Assembly (NCBI GenBank): GCA_944372325.1
Contig: CALVYR010000006.1
Coordinates: 1 to 43,373, forward strand
Length of the DNA: 43,373 nt
Direction: 5' to 3'
DNA from: an uncultured Clostridia bacterium
GTDB taxonomy: Bacteria; Bacillota; Clostridia; Christensenellales; UBA1242
Shown: positions 32,654 through 41,514 of the stretch, piece by piece
Layout: every line of letters starts with the position of its first letter
Position numbering within the stretch: the first letter of the stretch is position 1
The notes under the pieces: generated by a model
Seen by the model: the letters and a program-made list of their open reading frames with translations, nothing else
Databases searched by the model: none
Told to the model about the DNA's origin: nothing
Made by a program: the position numbers and the translations under genes

Positions 32654-33355
32654 ATGGATATTAAAAAAATTTTAGAGTATCAAGAAAAGGATAGAAAAGT
32701 TATAAACCTAGAGCGCGAGCTAGATTCTAGTGAGGATAAAAAAATCTATCAAAGTATGCAAAATGTTGCCAAAGATGCTCAAGCGCGTTCAGCTAGCCTA
32801 GATAAAACTGCGGAAGATGTTGTAAGAGATTATAACAACTTAAAAAAGGCGTTTGAGGATAACCAGAAACTTTTAGATAATCTTGAAAAGAAAGATTTAG
32901 ATTCTTTAGATGAAAAGGGCATTCAAGACTTAAAAGAACTTACAAATAAAATAGTTTCAAACTTAAACTATCTTGAAAAGAAGATTATGGCTCAAGCAGA
33001 TAGCGTAAAAAAGATATTAGATGAATTTGACAACACCAAAAAGCGCTATGGCGTGGCAAAAGCAAAGCACTCAGAGCATAAGCAAAAATTTGAGGTGGAA
33101 AAACAAAAGCTAGAGCCAGAAATTCAAAAATTGCAGGCAGAGCTTGCAAGCCTTGAAAAGGGAATAGATAAAGAACTTCTATCACGCTATAAGGCAAAGC
33201 GTACAGATAAATTTTTCCCAATATTTGTGCCATTAAGAGGTTCTTCTTGCGGTGGTTGCATGATGGAACTTTCTGTTGCTCAAATAGAAAAACTAAAAAA
33301 GAATGGTATACTTGAATGCGAAAACTGCAGAAGGTATATATACTTAGATAATTAA
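32654..33355 (+). CDS. Coiled-coil zinc-ribbon protein
   Basis: 233 residues: a long antiparallel coiled coil (about 1-180) and a C-terminal C4 zinc ribbon with CGGC (near 200) and CENC (near 224). This is the CT398/DUF164-like family, which has suggested RNA- or helicase-binding roles. It commonly follows the dnaG-rpoD cluster. GGAG precedes the ATG, and the 9-base gap to rpoD suggests one operon. Confidence 0.82.
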   Translation: MDIKKILEYQEKDRKVINLERELDSSEDKKIYQSMQNVAKDAQARSASLDKTAEDVVRDYNNLKKAFEDNQKLLDNLEKKDLDSLDEKGIQDLKELTNKIVSNLNYLEKKIMAQADSVKKILDEFDNTKKRYGVAKAKHSEHKQKFEVEKQKLEPEIQKLQAELASLEKGIDKELLSRYKAKRTDKFFPIFVPLRGSSCGGCMMELSVAQIEKLKKNGILECENCRRYIYLDN

Positions 33356-33399
33356 AGAAGATAAATTCTTCTTTTTTTAAATTAAAATTTGAGGTGGAA

Positions 33400-34188
33400 A
33401 TGACTTCGCTAGAATTAGAAAAAATGTTATATGATTGTCAGATAGGAATGTATTTAAATGATATTAAATTACTTGAAAATGGCATGCTAGTTTACTCAAA
33501 TTTTGTAGAAGATTCAAGTTGGAATTTTTTAACAGGCTATCAACTGCAAACTATTGAAGAGTTTAAAAAGTTTTATGATAAAGCTCTAACAGAATTTAAA
33601 AATATAAACCGACAACCTTGCTTTGCTTATGCTCCATCAGTAAAATTATCTGATGAAGTTTTAGAGTATATTAAAACTAATTTTAGTGAATATGAAAGAA
33701 ACACAGTATTGCTCTGTAGTGACTTTGAGAAAAAATTTAATTTGTCAGAAGATTTTTCCTTTAAACAAATAGATAATATAAAAGATAAAGATTTATTTAT
33801 AAAAACCTTTATTTATTCAAAAACGCACACTTTAAAAAATGATACTTATAAAAAACTTCCCGAATACTATTTTAAAGCATTAGAAAGTTCTTTCAATCAT
33901 AATGGAGAGTGGGAATTTATACATTTTTTAAGTATGTATAAAAATGAGCCTATAGGTATGCTCTCTTGTTGTGTTAAAGGAAAATATGCTGGGCTTTATG
34001 GTGGCGGAACCTTTGCCGAGTATAGAAATAAAGGGGTTTTTACAAACCTTTTAAACTATGTTTCTAACACCTTAAAAAAACAGGGTGTAAGATATTTTTT
34101 TGGCTATACAAAAAAGTTTTCAAACAATGAAAAATACTATAACAAACTTGGCTGGAAGGAAAAATTTGAATTTGCATTATATAAATAA
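33400..34188 (+). CDS. GNAT-family N-acetyltransferase
   Basis: About 262 residues. The C-terminal half carries the acetyl-CoA-binding pattern (GLYGGGTFAEYRNKGVFTNLL, with the R-N-K-G turn) and a late KLGW beta-strand. The N-terminal half is divergent and sets substrate choice, which cannot be told. GAGGTGG lies unusually close to the ATG at 33400; a GTG at 33394 overlaps the site, so the start is uncertain. It shares a terminator with the convergent gene on its right. Confidence 0.8.
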   Translation: MTSLELEKMLYDCQIGMYLNDIKLLENGMLVYSNFVEDSSWNFLTGYQLQTIEEFKKFYDKALTEFKNINRQPCFAYAPSVKLSDEVLEYIKTNFSEYERNTVLLCSDFEKKFNLSEDFSFKQIDNIKDKDLFIKTFIYSKTHTLKNDTYKKLPEYYFKALESSFNHNGEWEFIHFLSMYKNEPIGMLSCCVKGKYAGLYGGGTFAEYRNKGVFTNLLNYVSNTLKKQGVRYFFGYTKKFSNNEKYYNKLGWKEKFEFALYK

Positions 34189-34209
34189 AAGAGGGTAAGC
34201 CCTCTTTTA
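34186..34209. terminator. Bidirectional terminator
   Basis: TAAAAGAGGG (34186-34195), loop TAAG minus one, CCCTCTTTTA (34200-34209). It serves the GNAT gene and the convergent 254-aa gene, whose stop lies inside the stem. Confidence 0.85.
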
Positions 34210-34971
34210 TCCAAAAAATGAAATTAAAATATTTTTTAATTCTCTTGTTAAAAAGCGTATGCTCTTTAAGCTTTCGCTCATTGCTCCAAAGGATATTATA
34301 AGCGCGCTAAGTGTTCGGAAATTTTTTTCTTCACAAGCTGTAATCATTGTTTCAACTACATATTTAGCATCATCAACTAAATCTTTTTTGCGTTCATATT
34401 CCAGTTCGCTTAAAATGTCCTTACAAATGTTTTCACACTCGCTAAAAAAGTTATCTATCTTTTCCTCTTCCTCAGATTTTTCTATAGAAGCAGTAGTCTC
34501 CTGTTGTTCTTCAACCTGTTGAGGTGCAGGGGTTTGTTCTTCCTCCTCATCTGCATCTTTAAAGTAGTTGTATATAATGTTTCTAAAAGGCTTTACTACT
34601 TCGTTTGCGAACTTTGAAAACGGATCTACATTCTCTTCATCTGAATAATAATCACTTAAAAAGGAATTTAGGTTTATTTTTTTATTATTTATTTCCATAA
34701 GTAAACAAAAAACAAAAGGAAGTATTTTTTCTGGTTCTTCTGGTAAAACAAATTTTTTCCTTGGCAGGGCAATTTCCGCTCTGGAAAGTTCGCGTTCAAA
34801 ATTAAAGTTTTGCATGCATTGGGCAAGTAGTTTGTAAACCTCCTTGCTTTCACCAATATCTCTTAAAATTTTGGCAATCTTATATTCAGAAAGTATAAAC
34901 TTTCCGCTTATTAATTCATCGCAACTATTTATTAAATTGTTTATTTTTGCTACTTCTTCTATTGAAATCAT
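34207..34971 (-). CDS. Helical acidic protein of unknown function
   Basis: 254 residues, two helical domains (about 1-145 and 175-254) joined by a Glu/Gln/Pro linker (DADEEEEQTPAPQQ and following). No membrane segment or signal peptide, so cytoplasmic. I recognise no family. Its promoter side is divergent from the DUF4364 gene. Confidence 0.65.
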   Translation of the reverse strand: MISIEEVAKINNLINSCDELISGKFILSEYKIAKILRDIGESKEVYKLLAQCMQNFNFERELSRAEIALPRKKFVLPEEPEKILPFVFCLLMEINNKKINLNSFLSDYYSDEENVDPFSKFANEVVKPFRNIIYNYFKDADEEEEQTPAPQQVEEQQETTASIEKSEEEEKIDNFFSECENICKDILSELEYERKKDLVDDAKYVVETMITACEEKNFRTLSALIISFGAMSESLKSIRFLTRELKNILISFFG

Positions 34972-35099
34972 ATCTTACTCCAAAATAGATAATAGCATAA
35001 ACTTTATAAAAAACAAAGAATTTTAATGAGTTTGCATATAAAATCTTTGCTAAAATTTTTAAGGTGTGATAAAATGTTGTCGATATAGGGTAATGTAAT

Positions 35100-35642
35100 A
35101 TGGAATTTTCACAAGATTCAACTGTAAGTAAACTAACACTTTTGTTTATATTAGAAAAAATGGAGATACCTCTAACGGAAAACTCCATAATAGATATTTG
35201 CACTAGTAGAAATGATTGGCTTAACTATATGGAATGTAAAGATGTTCTCTATCAATTAATAGAGGCTAATTTTGTGTATAAGTCTGGAACTGGAAATGCA
35301 AATGAGGAAAGGTATAATATAACCTATGAAGGGCAGAACTGCCTAGAGCATTTTTATGATAGAATACCCAGCGAACTTAGGGAGCAAATTGCAGAATATG
35401 CAAAAGAAAATAAGGTGCACTTTAAGCGCGCTCAAGAGTATGTAAGCGATTACAATAAAAATGATGATGGCTCCTATACAGTGGTGCTTAAAATTCGTTC
35501 CTCGCTTGTAAACCAAAGTTTGTTTGAGATGAAGATAAAAACGCCTTCAAGGCAAAACGCAATTGAAACCTGTCAAAACTGGCGTGAAAAGGCGCATTTA
35601 GTTTATGAATATGTTTATGAAACACTTATGAATAATGGTTAA
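35100..35642 (+). CDS. DUF4364 family protein
   Basis: 180 residues. The N-terminal winged-helix-like region (TLLFILEKMEIPLTENSIIDICTS and a YNITYEGQ turn, residues about 10-85) is followed by a beta domain (SYTVVLKIRSS). This matches DUF4364, a family of likely DNA-binding proteins frequent in Clostridia. AGGG lies about 9 bases before the ATG. Its stop overlaps the convergent ylbJ stop by 4 bases. Confidence 0.82.
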   Translation: MEFSQDSTVSKLTLLFILEKMEIPLTENSIIDICTSRNDWLNYMECKDVLYQLIEANFVYKSGTGNANEERYNITYEGQNCLEHFYDRIPSELREQIAEYAKENKVHFKRAQEYVSDYNKNDDGSYTVVLKIRSSLVNQSLFEMKIKTPSRQNAIETCQNWREKAHLVYEYVYETLMNNG

Positions 35643-36616
35643 AAAATTAAAAGTAAAATAAAGGAAATTACGCTCGCAAATATTGCGTGCGTTATTTTTT
35701 GTTTAATAAAAAATGAAAAACGCATATCAAATTTTTTCAAGAATACTAGTGCTTGCATTGCTGTAGCAAGCCCTCCAAAACTTATAATAAAAGTGCAGAG
35801 AGTTCCGGAAATAAGTTCGCTTAAACCCAGCTTTGAAATATCTAAACAGCCCCTAGTTATTTCAAAAATACCGTTAAAAATAGCTGTAAAAATATTTGCA
35901 TCACAATTAAATATTTTAGAAAATAAATTTGAAATTGGTGAAAAAATATTTAAATTATTTATTATTTCTATAATTACAAAAAAAAGTGCTATAAAACCGC
36001 CTATAATAAGCACGGAATGAACCGTGTTCCACATTAAATCACCAATACTTAAATTATTTTTTTCTATTATTTTTTTGTTAATTTCTGTGCTATTTTCTTT
36101 ATGATTTCTGTAAATTAAACCATTAATTAATGCTCCTAATATATGGGAAATTAAAATTATAATTCCAAGTTTTCTACTTGTTAACATCCCAATGCCAACA
36201 CTGCCTAATATAAACATAGGTCCAGAGTTTGAAGTAAAGGTCGTTATTTTGTAAGCTTCCTCTTTACTAATAGCTCCGCTTTCATATAGGTCAGCCACTA
36301 TTTTTGCCCCAACAGGATAGCCCGAGAGTATTGATAAAATAAACACATAAATTGCTAGACTTGGCACTTTAAAAATTTTTGGAAAAAGTTTAAACTTACT
36401 TGCTAAAATGTCTGCCACACCAAGCTCGGTTAAAGTTTTAGTAAAGAACATAAAGGGCAAAAGTGCGGGCAAAACAACAGTTGCCCAAACCATAATTCCA
36501 TTAAGGCAAGAGGTAATGTAAACCTCTGGGTTTATAACTATAGCTCCTAAGATAATTGTTATTACTAAAATTAAAATAAGCTTTCTATTTATGCTAAATT
36601 TATTTGACAACCTCAT
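35639..36616 (-). CDS. ylbJ: YlbJ-type integral membrane protein
   Basis: 325 residues with about eight membrane segments and the nucleoside-recognition-like motifs LPALLPFMFF, LSGYPVGAKIVADL and FTSNSGPMFILGSVG. YlbJ is a sporulation membrane protein in Bacillus, but homologues persist in non-sporulating Clostridia, and no other sporulation gene is in the window. The start codon lies inside the spacer of the divergent pta promoter, and the gene has no Shine-Dalgarno. Confidence 0.8.
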   Translation of the reverse strand: MRLSNKFSINRKLILILVITIILGAIVINPEVYITSCLNGIMVWATVVLPALLPFMFFTKTLTELGVADILASKFKLFPKIFKVPSLAIYVFILSILSGYPVGAKIVADLYESGAISKEEAYKITTFTSNSGPMFILGSVGIGMLTSRKLGIIILISHILGALINGLIYRNHKENSTEINKKIIEKNNLSIGDLMWNTVHSVLIIGGFIALFFVIIEIINNLNIFSPISNLFSKIFNCDANIFTAIFNGIFEITRGCLDISKLGLSELISGTLCTFIISFGGLATAMQALVFLKKFDMRFSFFIKQKITHAIFASVISFILLLIF

Positions 36617-36632
36617 GTTATAATAATATAAT
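36604..36632 (+). promoter_or_regulatory. pta-ackA promoter
   Basis: Consensus TTGACA (36604-36609), 17 bases, consensus TATAAT (36627-36632). The spacer contains the start codon of divergent ylbJ (36614-36616). Confidence 0.85.
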
Positions 36633-36661
36633 TAAATAGTCACTTTAATGAGAGAAAATGT

Positions 36662-37636
36662 ATGAATGTTGAAAAATTATTATTAAAAAAAGCAAAAGAA
36701 AAGTTTAAAACTATAGTTTATCCAGAAGCGGACTTTAGCCCTAGAATTATAGAGGCAACAAAAAAGATTGCTAAAAAGAAACTTGCAAATGTTATACTTA
36801 TAGGTGATGAAAGTAGCCTTGTTTTAAAGTATGGAAAGCTTGGCTCTATGCAGGTGATAAACCCTAAAACTTCAGAACTAACACAAGAGCTAGCTAAAAC
36901 CTTTTATGAATTAAGAAAGGCCAAAGGCATAACCTTAGAGGAAGCAAATGAAAAAATGTTAGATCCATTTTATTTTGCTACTATGCTAGTTAAAGTTGGC
37001 TATGCAGATGGAATGGTTGGCGGAGCAGAGGTGTCTACAGCTAAAAATTTAAAGCCTGCACTTGAAATTATTAAGGGTAAAAGCGGGCTTGTAAGTTCAT
37101 GTTTTCTATTTTACGGCAAAAATAAATTTATGAAGAATAAACCATTCTTTCTTGCCGATGCAGGGCTTGTGGAAAACCCTACAAGCGAGGGGCTTAGTGA
37201 AATAGCTTCTCAAACGGTTAAGTCTGCACATGATTTTATAGGCCTTAAGCCTAAGCTCGCATTTTTATCTTATTCTACAAAGGGCAGTGCCAAGGGCGAA
37301 AGCATAGATAAGGTTAGAAGAGCTTATGAGCTCTTTAAAGAGCAAAACCCTCAAGTTCCAGCCGATGGAGAGCTACAACTTGATGCTTCCCTCATTCCAG
37401 AGGTATCCAATCGTAAAGCTCCTAACAGCGAAATTAAAGGGCAGGCTAATGTGCTTTTAGTTCCAGATATTAATGCAGGAAATATTGTGTATAAGGCTAT
37501 ACAATATTTTGGTGGGCTAAATGCAATTGGACCTATAACACAGGGGTTCAATAAGCCTATAAATGACCTTTCAAGAGGTTGTAATGTTAAAGATATCATA
37601 GTTTTAACTGCCATAACGGCAATTCAGTGTGAATAA
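36662..37636 (+). CDS. pta: Phosphate acetyltransferase
   Basis: Converts acetyl-CoA and phosphate to acetyl phosphate. 324 residues, the short single-domain form. Blocks VYPEADFSPRI, GGAEVSTAKNLKPAL, SYSTKGSAKGESIDK, ELQLDASLIPEV and the C-terminal GPITQGFNKPINDLSRG are typical of Pta. The next gene, ackA, follows after 9 bases, giving the acetate/ATP pathway. Confidence 0.95.
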   Translation: MNVEKLLLKKAKEKFKTIVYPEADFSPRIIEATKKIAKKKLANVILIGDESSLVLKYGKLGSMQVINPKTSELTQELAKTFYELRKAKGITLEEANEKMLDPFYFATMLVKVGYADGMVGGAEVSTAKNLKPALEIIKGKSGLVSSCFLFYGKNKFMKNKPFFLADAGLVENPTSEGLSEIASQTVKSAHDFIGLKPKLAFLSYSTKGSAKGESIDKVRRAYELFKEQNPQVPADGELQLDASLIPEVSNRKAPNSEIKGQANVLLVPDINAGNIVYKAIQYFGGLNAIGPITQGFNKPINDLSRGCNVKDIIVLTAITAIQCE

Positions 37637-37645
37637 GGAGATTTT

Positions 37646-38839
37646 ATGAAAATATTAGTTTTAAATGCAGGTAGCAGTTCATTAAAATATCAACTATTTG
37701 ATATGAAAGACAAAAGTGTAATAGCTAAAGGCAATTGTGAAAAAATAGGGCTTCCAACATCATTTATGAAGTACAAGGCCCATGGTAAAGAGGTTATCTT
37801 TACACAGGAAATTAAAAATCACTCCGACGCTATAGAGCTTGTTTTAAAAACACTTCAGGATAGTGAAGTTGGCGTTATTATGGATATAGCGGAAATTGGT
37901 GCGATAGGCCATAGAGTTTTGCACGGCGGTGAAATTTATAAGGATAGCGTGCTTGTTGATGAAACCGTGCTTAAAAATTTGGAAAGTTTAATTCCTCTTG
38001 GCCCATTACATCAACCAGCAAACATTATGGGAATAAAAGCTTGTAAGGAGCTTACAGATGCACCTAATGTAGCAGTTTTCGATACTGCCTTTCATGCAAA
38101 TATGCCAAAAGAGGCATATATGTACGGCCTTCCATATGAAGCATACACAGATTGGCATATTAGAAAATATGGTTTTCATGGAACAAGCCATAAATATGTG
38201 TCAAACAGAGTAGCTAAAATAATGAACAGACCTCTTGAAGACTTAAAGGTTATTACAATTCACCTTGGTAATGGCTCAAGTATGACGGCGGTTAAAGATG
38301 GCCATTCCATAGATACAACTATGGGTATGACTCCACTTGATGGCTTAGTTATGGGAACTCGTTCTGGCAATATTGACCCTTCAATTATAGAATTTATAAA
38401 CAAGAAGACGGGCTGGAGCATTGAGGAAATTACTAACTATTTAAACAAAAAGAGCGGTATGTTAGGGCTTAATGGAAAGACCAGCGACATGAGAGAAAAT
38501 AACGAGCTAATCGCTCAAGGCGATGAGCGTGCAAAACTCTTTTTAGATATTTTAGCTTATCAAATTAAAAAATATATTGGCTCTTTCAGCGCTGCAATGG
38601 GAGGCGTGGATGCCATTGCCTTTACTGGTGGAATAGGTGAGAACCAAGAGGACATTCGAGAAATGTGCTTAGAGGGGCTAGACTTTTTAGGAATAGAGAT
38701 AGATAAGGATAAAAACTGGAAACTTCCTAGAGATACAGAAGAGGAGCTTTCTCTAAAAACCTCAAAGGTTAAAATTTACAGAATTCCTACAAATGAAGAA
38801 CTAGCTATAGCTGAAGATACATTAAGGTTAGTTAAATAG
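37646..38839 (+). CDS. ackA: Acetate kinase
   Basis: Makes ATP and acetate from acetyl phosphate. 397 residues of the ASKHA fold: MKILVLNAGSSSLKYQLF at the N-terminus, GHRVLHGG, FDTAFH, YGFHGTSHKYV, HLGNGSSM, and AFTGGIGENQ. AAGGAG precedes the ATG. It ends at a strong terminator. Confidence 0.97.
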   Translation: MKILVLNAGSSSLKYQLFDMKDKSVIAKGNCEKIGLPTSFMKYKAHGKEVIFTQEIKNHSDAIELVLKTLQDSEVGVIMDIAEIGAIGHRVLHGGEIYKDSVLVDETVLKNLESLIPLGPLHQPANIMGIKACKELTDAPNVAVFDTAFHANMPKEAYMYGLPYEAYTDWHIRKYGFHGTSHKYVSNRVAKIMNRPLEDLKVITIHLGNGSSMTAVKDGHSIDTTMGMTPLDGLVMGTRSGNIDPSIIEFINKKTGWSIEEITNYLNKKSGMLGLNGKTSDMRENNELIAQGDERAKLFLDILAYQIKKYIGSFSAAMGGVDAIAFTGGIGENQEDIREMCLEGLDFLGIEIDKDKNWKLPRDTEEELSLKTSKVKIYRIPTNEELAIAEDTLRLVK

Positions 38840-38846
38840 TTAAACT

Positions 38847-38890
38847 CACAAGTCTGCTTAGACGCAATCTAAGCAGGCTTGTGGTTTTTT
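38847..38890 (+). terminator. pta-ackA terminator
   Basis: CACAAGTCTGCTTAGA (38847-38862), loop CGCAA, TCTAAGCAGGCTTGTG (38868-38883), then T6. A 16-bp stem with one T-G pair. Confidence 0.9.
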
Positions 38891-39007
38891 GAAAAATAAA
38901 TATAGCTCAAAAAATTACAAAACTTCAATAAAATTTTCATATTTCTACAAGACAAACATCTCTTCTAAGGTTATAATTTTCTTGATTTTTAATAAAAGGA
39001 GATGTCT

Positions 39008-39511
39008 ATGAGAATTTTAAAAAGTTTTTCACTTGCACTTGTTGCTGGATTAGCAGTAATAGGTTTAGTGGCTTGTGGAAACACGGCGGAAACTGTTACA
39101 CTTGGAACTTATAATAGTTCTAGTTCAACCTTTACGCCAATTACAGAAGATGCGGAATATTCATTAACTCAAAATGGATATAATTTAGTTTTAAAGGGAA
39201 CTATTCCTTATTCAGAAAGTGTTCTTGGAATAGAAGCTGGAAACATTGTTACAATTAGGTTTACTCCACCTTCAGGAACAACTGTTGGAGGTGAAGAGGC
39301 CTATGTTAAAACCACCAACAGGCAAGAAACAAGCGGATGGAATGAATATGATGAAACGGCCTTTGAAGAGGATGGCTCACTTGTTTGGGTTACCAGCGTA
39401 AGTAAGGAAAATGATGTTCAAATTAAAATTAAATGGAATGCAACCTCTAGTGAAGTTACTTACACACTAAGTGTAGACGATACCGCCACAATGCAACAGG
39501 CCAGCGCTTAA
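39008..39511 (+). CDS. Small lipoprotein
   Basis: 167 residues from ATG 39008; AAAGGAG is about six bases away, while an ATG at 39002 touches it directly. Lipobox GLVAC with Cys23 as the lipidation site for Lgt, encoded downstream. The mature part is a beta-rich, Thr/Ser-rich domain of about 145 residues with no recognised family. It ends at the terminator overlapping the rplU promoter. Confidence 0.8.
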   Translation: MRILKSFSLALVAGLAVIGLVACGNTAETVTLGTYNSSSSTFTPITEDAEYSLTQNGYNLVLKGTIPYSESVLGIEAGNIVTIRFTPPSGTTVGGEEAYVKTTNRQETSGWNEYDETAFEEDGSLVWVTSVSKENDVQIKIKWNATSSEVTYTLSVDDTATMQQASA

Positions 39512-39532
39512 AAATAAAAATAAAACTTTAAA

Positions 39533-39558
39533 AATGCTTGACAACAAGCATTTTTTTT
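39533..39558 (+). terminator. Lipoprotein-gene terminator, overlapping the rplU promoter
   Basis: AATGCTTG (39533-39540), loop ACAA, CAAGCATT (39545-39552), then T6. The TTGACA of the next promoter is formed by the end of the left arm and the loop. Confidence 0.85.
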
Positions 39559-39566
39559 GTTACTAT
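39538..39566 (+). promoter_or_regulatory. rplU operon promoter
   Basis: Consensus TTGACA (39538-39543), 17 bases, TACTAT (39561-39566). Expected start about 39573. Confidence 0.8.
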
Positions 39567-39572
39567 CCATAT

Positions 39573-39645
39573 GTTATCCGCATGGAAAAGGTTGAAATGC
39601 TTTTAGCTACCTTAACAGCGAGTTTTTTAGGAAGGAGGAATTACC
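39573..39645 (+). ncRNA. Probable ribosomal protein L21 leader
   Basis: The roughly 73-base untranslated leader between promoter and rplU has the size and position of the L21 leader RNA, a structured element used for autoregulation in Bacillota. ATCCGCATGG and a GCGAGTTTTTTAGGAAGGAGG end are compatible with it. Identified by context; not folded against the family model. Confidence 0.5.
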
Positions 39646-39951
39646 ATGTACGCTATTATTGAAACAGGTGGAAAGCAGTATAAAGTTAGCGTTGGCGACA
39701 CTATCCAAGTTGAAAAACTTGAAAGAGCAGTTGGCGATAAAATTACATTCAAGCCATTACTCGTTGCAGACGGCGACAAAATTACAGCTGGTGCACCTTA
39801 TGTAGAAAAAGTGTCAGTTGTTGCTGAAGTTGTAGAGCACGGCAAGGGCGACAAGATCGTTGTTTTCAAGTATAAAGCTAAAAAGAATGAAAGAAAAAAA
39901 CAAGGTCATCGTCAACCTTTCACAGCTATCAAAATTGTTGAGATTAAATAA
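39646..39951 (+). CDS. rplU: 50S ribosomal protein L21
   Basis: 101 residues, [20 protein letters not shown] at the start and [16 protein letters not shown] C-terminus ([15 protein letters not shown]). Strong AAGGAGG. The stop overlaps the ATG of prp by one base. Confidence 0.97.
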   Translation: MYAIIETGGKQYKVSVGDTIQVEKLERAVGDKITFKPLLVADGDKITAGAPYVEKVSVVAEVVEHGKGDKIVVFKYKAKKNERKKQGHRQPFTAIKIVEIK

Positions 39952-40274
39952 TGACAACAGTAAAATTTTATAAAGATAAAAATATTTACACAGGGTTTGA
40001 ATGCTCAGGGCATACTGGCTTTTCTGAAGAGGGTACAGACATTTTATGTAGTGCAATATCTGCGTTAACTCAAAGTGCGTATTTAGGAATAACCAAGGTT
40101 TTAAATTTAAAGTGCGATATGCAAAAGCGAGATGGCTATTTTAAAATTGAAATTTTAGAAGAGGCTAGTCATGCGCAAGATATCTTAAAAACCTTAAAGC
40201 TTTCTTTAGAGGATATAAAGCTAGGAAATGAAAAATACATTCAAATCAAAACTGTTAAAAGGAGTGCAAAATGA
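39951..40274 (+). CDS. prp: Ribosomal-processing cysteine protease Prp
   Basis: 107 residues between rplU and rpmA, the classic position. Catalytic His21 in CSGHTGFS and Cys33 in DILCSAIS. It removes the N-terminal leader of L27, which is essential in bacteria carrying the extended L27. It overlaps both neighbours, so the three genes are translated together. Confidence 0.93.
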   Translation: MTTVKFYKDKNIYTGFECSGHTGFSEEGTDILCSAISALTQSAYLGITKVLNLKCDMQKRDGYFKIEILEEASHAQDILKTLKLSLEDIKLGNEKYIQIKTVKRSAK

Positions 40275-40549
40275 AATTTATAAGCTTACAGCTTTTTGCT
40301 CATAAAAAGGGTGGCGGTAGCACAAAGAACGGCAGAGATAGCCAAAGCAAGCGTTTAGGCGTTAAGGCTTATGCTGGTGAAAAAGTTTTAGCTGGTTCTA
40401 TCATTCTTCGTCAACGCGGAACCAAGGTTTATCCAGGCACTAACTGCGGAATGGGTAAAGATCACACACTATTTGCTTTAATTGATGGTGTTGTTAAATT
40501 TGAAAGCAAAAACGCTAAAAAAATTGCAAGTGTTTATCCAGCTGAATAG
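40271..40549 (+). CDS. rpmA: 50S ribosomal protein L27 with cleavable leader
   Basis: 92 residues. It begins [17 protein letters not shown]; cleavage by Prp is expected after LQLF, leaving AHKKGG as the mature N-terminus that reaches the peptidyl-transferase centre. The rest ([19 protein letters not shown]) is standard. GGAG precedes the ATG. Confidence 0.96.
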   Translation: MKFISLQLFAHKKGGGSTKNGRDSQSKRLGVKAYAGEKVLAGSIILRQRGTKVYPGTNCGMGKDHTLFALIDGVVKFESKNAKKIASVYPAE

Positions 40550-40626
40550 TTTTTGCGAGGACGCTATTCGCGCCTAAGAGGGCAAAGCCCTTTTTGCCCA
40601 GTGCGAGCACTGGGCTCTCGCAAAAA
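40550..40626. repeat. Compound hairpin element after rpmA
   Basis: Perfect 10-bp outer arms TTTTTGCGAG (40550-40559) and CTCGCAAAAA (40617-40626) enclose two further hairpins, GGGC..GCCC and CCCAGTG..CACTGGG. GC-rich inside an AT-rich region. It could end the rplU operon, but the plus strand has no T run after it. REP-like. Confidence 0.65.
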
Positions 40627-40643
40627 CATTGTAATAAAATCTT

Positions 40644-41468
40644 ATGATAAAAAGCAAAGAAGAAAATAGATTAATAGTAGAAAAAGAAGATTTTAACCTT
40701 GTCCAAACTTTAGAGTGTGGGCAAGTTTTTTCATATTTTAAAGAGAATGATAATTTTGTTGTGCAATCTGCAGATAAGGTGGCAATTATTGAGGAAAAGG
40801 AAGATTGTTATATAATAAACACCTCTTCTCCAAACTATTTTATAAATTATTTTGACCTAACTACAGATTATTCTATAATTAAGCGTGAGCTTTCTAAATT
40901 TCCAGTTATGAAAGAGCCTATAAAATTCGGCAGTGGCATTAGAATTTTAAAACAAGATATATTTGAAACAATAATTTCCTTTATAGTGTCTGCAAACAAC
41001 AACATTAAAAGAATTACTAAAATTTTAAATAAAATAAGAGAAAATTTTGGTAAAAAAATTGGAAATTACTATGCTTTTCCAACACTTAATGAGCTTAAAG
41101 GCGCAACTGAAGAATATTTTGCAAAGCTAGGGGCGGGTTATAGGGCAAAATATCTTGAAAATGTTCTTAAAGAGCTAGAAGATTTTAATATAGAAGAAAG
41201 CAAAAATCTTCCAACGGAAGAACTACGAAATAAACTTATTTCTCTTAGTGGTGTTGGACCTAAAGTTGCCGATTGTATTCTACTTTTTGGCTATTCAAGG
41301 CTAGATGTCTTTCCAGTTGACACATGGATAGAGAAGATGTATAACCAATTCTATGAAAATTGCTCAAATAGAAACGTTATAAGGCAAAAACTAGTAGAAG
41401 AATTTGGTAATCTTTCAGGGTATGCACAGCAATATCTATTTTATTACAAAAGAAGCTATTTAAAATAG
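40644..41468 (+). CDS. ogg: 8-oxoguanine DNA glycosylase (OGG1-type)
   Basis: Base-excision repair of oxidised guanine. 274 residues: N-terminal beta domain (about 1-90), then helix-hairpin-helix-GPD domain with LSGVGPKVADC holding the nucleophilic Lys and FPVDTW the catalytic Asp. This is the OGG1/AlkA-like form known from Clostridium rather than MutM. There is no Shine-Dalgarno before the ATG, and a TAATAA six bases upstream might be a -10. Confidence 0.88.
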   Translation: MIKSKEENRLIVEKEDFNLVQTLECGQVFSYFKENDNFVVQSADKVAIIEEKEDCYIINTSSPNYFINYFDLTTDYSIIKRELSKFPVMKEPIKFGSGIRILKQDIFETIISFIVSANNNIKRITKILNKIRENFGKKIGNYYAFPTLNELKGATEEYFAKLGAGYRAKYLENVLKELEDFNIEESKNLPTEELRNKLISLSGVGPKVADCILLFGYSRLDVFPVDTWIEKMYNQFYENCSNRNVIRQKLVEEFGNLSGYAQQYLFYYKRSYLK

Positions 41469-41478
41469 CTTCTTTTAT

Positions 41479-41514
41479 TTGACATTTTATAGTTTATGGC
41501 ATAAAATAACTCTA
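41479..41514 (+). promoter_or_regulatory. lgt promoter placed for a leaderless mRNA
   Basis: Consensus TTGACA (41479-41484), 17 bases, TAAAAT (41502-41507), then 6 bases to the ATG at 41514; no ribosome-binding site can fit. Confidence 0.75.
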
